Positions 35,985-38,377 of a stretch of DNA of 38,377 bases are shown piece after piece (the stretch's first letter is position 1; each line of letters opens with the position of its first letter). The notes beneath the pieces are model-generated. The model did not search any database, was not told where the DNA came from, and saw nothing but the letters and a program-made list of their open reading frames with translations. The DNA comes from Bodo saltans (taxonomy: Eukaryota > Euglenozoa > Kinetoplastea > Eubodonida > Bodonidae): the NCBI GenBank assembly GCA_001460835.1, contig CYKH01000935.1, positions 9,161-47,537 of the forward strand. The letters are read 5' to 3'. The position numbers were made by a program, and so were the translations under genes.

Positions 35985-38377
35985 ATGTCAGACAATTCCT
36001 CAGCCCTATCGTATCGTGAGCGTGTTGTGCGCTATTACCAAGCATACGCACCTGAGGGTCTCAGCAAAGTGGACAGTGCAATGGAGCGGTACGCAGGCCA
36101 AGAAGAACGATTGTTGAACGACTTGAAAACAAAGTACGGGAAAGCTGAACCTACTGATGAACAAGTGCGGATTGGCCTTGCGTCACCACCCGCCCCGATG
36201 CCGAGCACTGAGCTGAGCAGCTCTCCGTCAATCCGTCGCACTGGGTCAACCGCTGGCCCCCCGCGCCGTCCCTCCATGGCAGGCTCTCCCAGAAGTCGTC
36301 AAGGCAGCGTCGGTTCGCCAAATCAAGGTAACAGTAGCTTTGCTGCTTCACCAAGTGGTGTCGTTGCAGCATCTTCCCCACCACCACCAGCTTCTTCTTC
36401 TCAACAATCCGGAACATTCGGTGACGTGCAAGTTTCCGATGGGGACGACGACGATCCGTTCGGAACTCCACTGGCAGAGTCGCAGCGAAGGCCAGTCGAC
36501 CCGTACACGTCAATGCGTAGCAAAGTCACGCACGACGTTGGCTTTTCTGATGTGATCTTCAAACGTATTTGGGAAGACGCGTGGATGGGGAAGATTCCGT
36601 ACGGAAATCTGTTCAAAACGTGGGGAGATTCTATCATTCACTCTGGATTTGGATGGAAGCTGACCAACGCCAGTGCCATTCAACGATGGCAGAAGCGATA
36701 TTTTGTTCTCGTGCCGCACTTTCTTTACTACTTTGACTCGGATGACGCCAAAGCGCCGTGCAAGGGTGCAGTGTATCTCGAGAGGGCCACGATCAAGGAG
36801 CAGGACATCAAAGAGCGCAAAGGCATTGTGATTACGCCACGGGTGCATAAGAAGCCCTTAGAGTTGGTGTCGGAGGGAGATTTCTCGAACTTCACCATCA
36901 ACTTTGACCCAAAGAAAGCACAAGATGTTTGGGTGGAGCTGCTGAATAACATGGCGAAGATTGTCCCAACACCCACGCAACCCGCTGGGACATCGTCGTT
37001 AGACAGTGCCACGCCCACGCGTGGCGGTATTCCAGACTCTCCCGGTGTCGCTCTTAAGAAGGTTCAGAGCAGTGTTGGATCTGCCTCACTAGCTCGACGT
37101 GCAGCGTCAACGGTGTCCCCCATGCGCCTTGAGCGCAGCAACACCGCTGGTGTGAGCGGTGGCGGTGGATATGGCGCAGTAGGAGGAGATCAGCAATCCT
37201 CTCTGTTTAGTCCTGTTGGTGCTGTTGGCGCGCCGCATATGACATTGGCTCAGTTTCCTCCACCCTCCAACTCCTTCGATCGGAACACTTCTTATCCACT
37301 CACCCCACGAGAAGCGGCAATCCTGGCCGCTGCGGATGCTCATGGCGCTCAGCTGCCACCGATGCCAATAGTGCGGCCGAACGCATTTCTAGCTGCCCTC
37401 GAAGACCCATCCGTTCTGAATAACAGTGTACCGCCACTTGCTCAGGAATCGAATGCAGCCAATAGTAACGCCGTCGGGGTAAATATGGCGACGATAGCAG
37501 CAACGGGAGCCTCCTCCTCAGCGGCAGCGGCCACAACAACTGTGAGTGAACATCATAATCGTCAACTGCTTCAACAGCAGCAGAAGTTACAGCAGATGCT
37601 TGTGGCGGCCCAGCAGCAGCAATCAGACCTACTTTTCCGATCCCAACTTCAACAAGAAGTCACCAAAGCGCGACAAACGCTGCATGTCGACGAAAGTGAT
37701 CTCAAGCGACGAATTGGTCGAATTGCGGACGACAGAGACACCCCAGCACTCGCGGAAGCACTGCTGTCGTTTGTGATCGACAACGTCAGTGATTTGAATG
37801 CTCTGTGGAAGCTGATGTCGCAGCTTGATGACTTGCCGCGCAAGAAGACCAACACTCCAGCATCTAGTCCAGTGCCACCGCAGCAACAAGAGTTTGGCGG
37901 CGACGGTTACTACGCCGCTCAACAGCAGCAACAACAGCCCAACCTTGTTGGGTTGACACCGCGAGCGTCTCCGCCTCCTCAGCAGTATGGAAGCAGCAGC
38001 GTCGGTGGTGGGGCGTCTATCAGCCAATACCCGCACACGCCCCACGTTGCGTACCAACAACAACAACCTGTCCTTTACCGTAGTCACACTCCGAACCTCG
38101 ATGACGACATTGTGAGCGTGTCACGAGTGCCTGCGGCGCAGCCGACGACGACGTTGACATACGATCACATTTCTCACCAGATTGCTGCGGATCAGGCACA
38201 CTACCGTGAAACAGAAGCGGCCCTTCATCGCCAGCGAATTTTAGAAAATCAAGAAATTGCTGCACGTTTCCAACAACAACAGCAACAGCAGATGGATCAC
38301 GCATTCTCAAATAGCGGAGGCCACCATCACGTGCCGGGAGGTCCATCTTCATTGTTCGCGACAACTGCGGCAGCAGG
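35985..38377 (+). CDS. PH-domain protein with long Gln-rich tail (3' end outside window)
   Basis: The frame is open from ATG 35985 to the right edge with no stop, at least 797 residues. The N-terminus (SYRERVVRYYQAYAPEGLSK) looks helical, then comes a Ser/Pro-rich linker. A conserved-looking block (DPYTSMRSKVTHDVGFSD, about 167-184) precedes a pleckstrin-homology domain at about residues 215-326. It starts IIHSGFGWKLTNASAIQRWQ, has KRYFVLVPHFLYYF and ends with the helix QDVWVELLNNM, with the invariant Trp. PH domains bind phosphoinositides or proteins and bring the protein to membranes. The rest is low complexity with poly-Gln runs and short helical stretches (for example SDLKRRIGRIADD and LNALWKLMSQLDDL). 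There is no signal peptide or membrane helix, so it is probably a cytosolic adaptor in membrane traffic or signalling (inference). Confidence 0.85.
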   Translation, partial: MSDNSSALSYRERVVRYYQAYAPEGLSKVDSAMERYAGQEERLLNDLKTKYGKAEPTDEQVRIGLASPPAPMPSTELSSSPSIRRTGSTAGPPRRPSMAGSPRSRQGSVGSPNQGNSSFAASPSGVVAASSPPPPASSSQQSGTFGDVQVSDGDDDDPFGTPLAESQRRPVDPYTSMRSKVTHDVGFSDVIFKRIWEDAWMGKIPYGNLFKTWGDSIIHSGFGWKLTNASAIQRWQKRYFVLVPHFLYYFDSDDAKAPCKGAVYLERATIKEQDIKERKGIVITPRVHKKPLELVSEGDFSNFTINFDPKKAQDVWVELLNNMAKIVPTPTQPAGTSSLDSATPTRGGIPDSPGVALKKVQSSVGSASLARRAASTVSPMRLERSNTAGVSGGGGYGAVGGDQQSSLFSPVGAVGAPHMTLAQFPPPSNSFDRNTSYPLTPREAAILAAADAHGAQLPPMPIVRPNAFLAALEDPSVLNNSVPPLAQESNAANSNAVGVNMATIAATGASSSAAAATTTVSEHHNRQLLQQQQKLQQMLVAAQQQQSDLLFRSQLQQEVTKARQTLHVDESDLKRRIGRIADDRDTPALAEALLSFVIDNVSDLNALWKLMSQLDDLPRKKTNTPASSPVPPQQQEFGGDGYYAAQQQQQQPNLVGLTPRASPPPQQYGSSSVGGGASISQYPHTPHVAYQQQQPVLYRSHTPNLDDDIVSVSRVPAAQPTTTLTYDHISHQIAADQAHYRETEAALHRQRILENQEIAARFQQQQQQQMDHAFSNSGGHHHVPGGPSSLFATTAAA

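Noticed and set aside
35798-36019. 73-codon + strand open frame with a hydrophobic segment before the PH gene
   Set aside because: It overlaps the start of the PH-domain frame, is T-rich, and its hydrophobic part is the polypyrimidine tract translated.

Overview
This window looks like nuclear DNA of a free-living kinetoplastid flagellate; Bodo saltans or a close relative is the best guess. The evidence is indirect. Long intronless genes lie almost all on the + strand. They are separated by short A/T-rich intergenic stretches that carry pyrimidine tracts followed by AG, as expected for polycistronic transcription with trans-splicing. No bacterial ribosome-binding sites or operon signals are visible. 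The species name is an inference, because no marker gene is present.

Layout, positions 1-16524: the 3' end of a Gln/Ser-rich protein; a 1.9 kb non-coding stretch; a small Cys-motif protein; a membrane-anchored SGNH/GDSL hydrolase; a protein with degenerate EF-hands; two tandem M64-type metallopeptidase genes; and a long coiled-coil protein. The second M64 protein is a fusion of a secreted-type peptidase ectodomain, a tetraspanin-like four-helix module and a cytosolic pair of canonical EF-hands.

Positions 16852-35575 hold three copies (A, B, C) of one large surface-protein family. Each has a signal peptide, a repetitive beta-rich ectodomain with many Asn glycosylation sequons, a CxCxxxCG motif and a multi-pass C-terminal membrane domain. 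Copy A is intact. Copy C is broken by a 10-bp and a 64-bp tandem duplication, a nonsense codon and at least one more frameshift. Copy B is scrambled: its N-terminal half lies on the - strand and is split by a 4.15 kb DNA transposon. Its C-terminal half lies on the + strand and has its own tandem duplication, frameshifts, a nonsense codon and a deletion. Re-inverting about 21148-26630 rejoins copy B at the base level, so this is a readable record of an inversion.

The transposon (21537-25686) has 16-bp terminal inverted repeats flanked by TA, phased 16-bp subterminal repeats, a pogo-like DDE transposase interrupted by a 300-N assembly gap, a Ulp1-type cysteine protease and a G+C-rich tandem CCCH zinc-finger protein. 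A leucine-rich-repeat gene and a short - strand secretory-type fragment lie between copies B and C. The window closes with the 5' part of a long PH-domain protein (35985 onward) that runs off the right edge.

The strongest candidates for something not yet described are the M64-tetraspanin-EF-hand fusion, the transposon carrying Ulp1 and CCCH genes, and the inversion-split surface gene.
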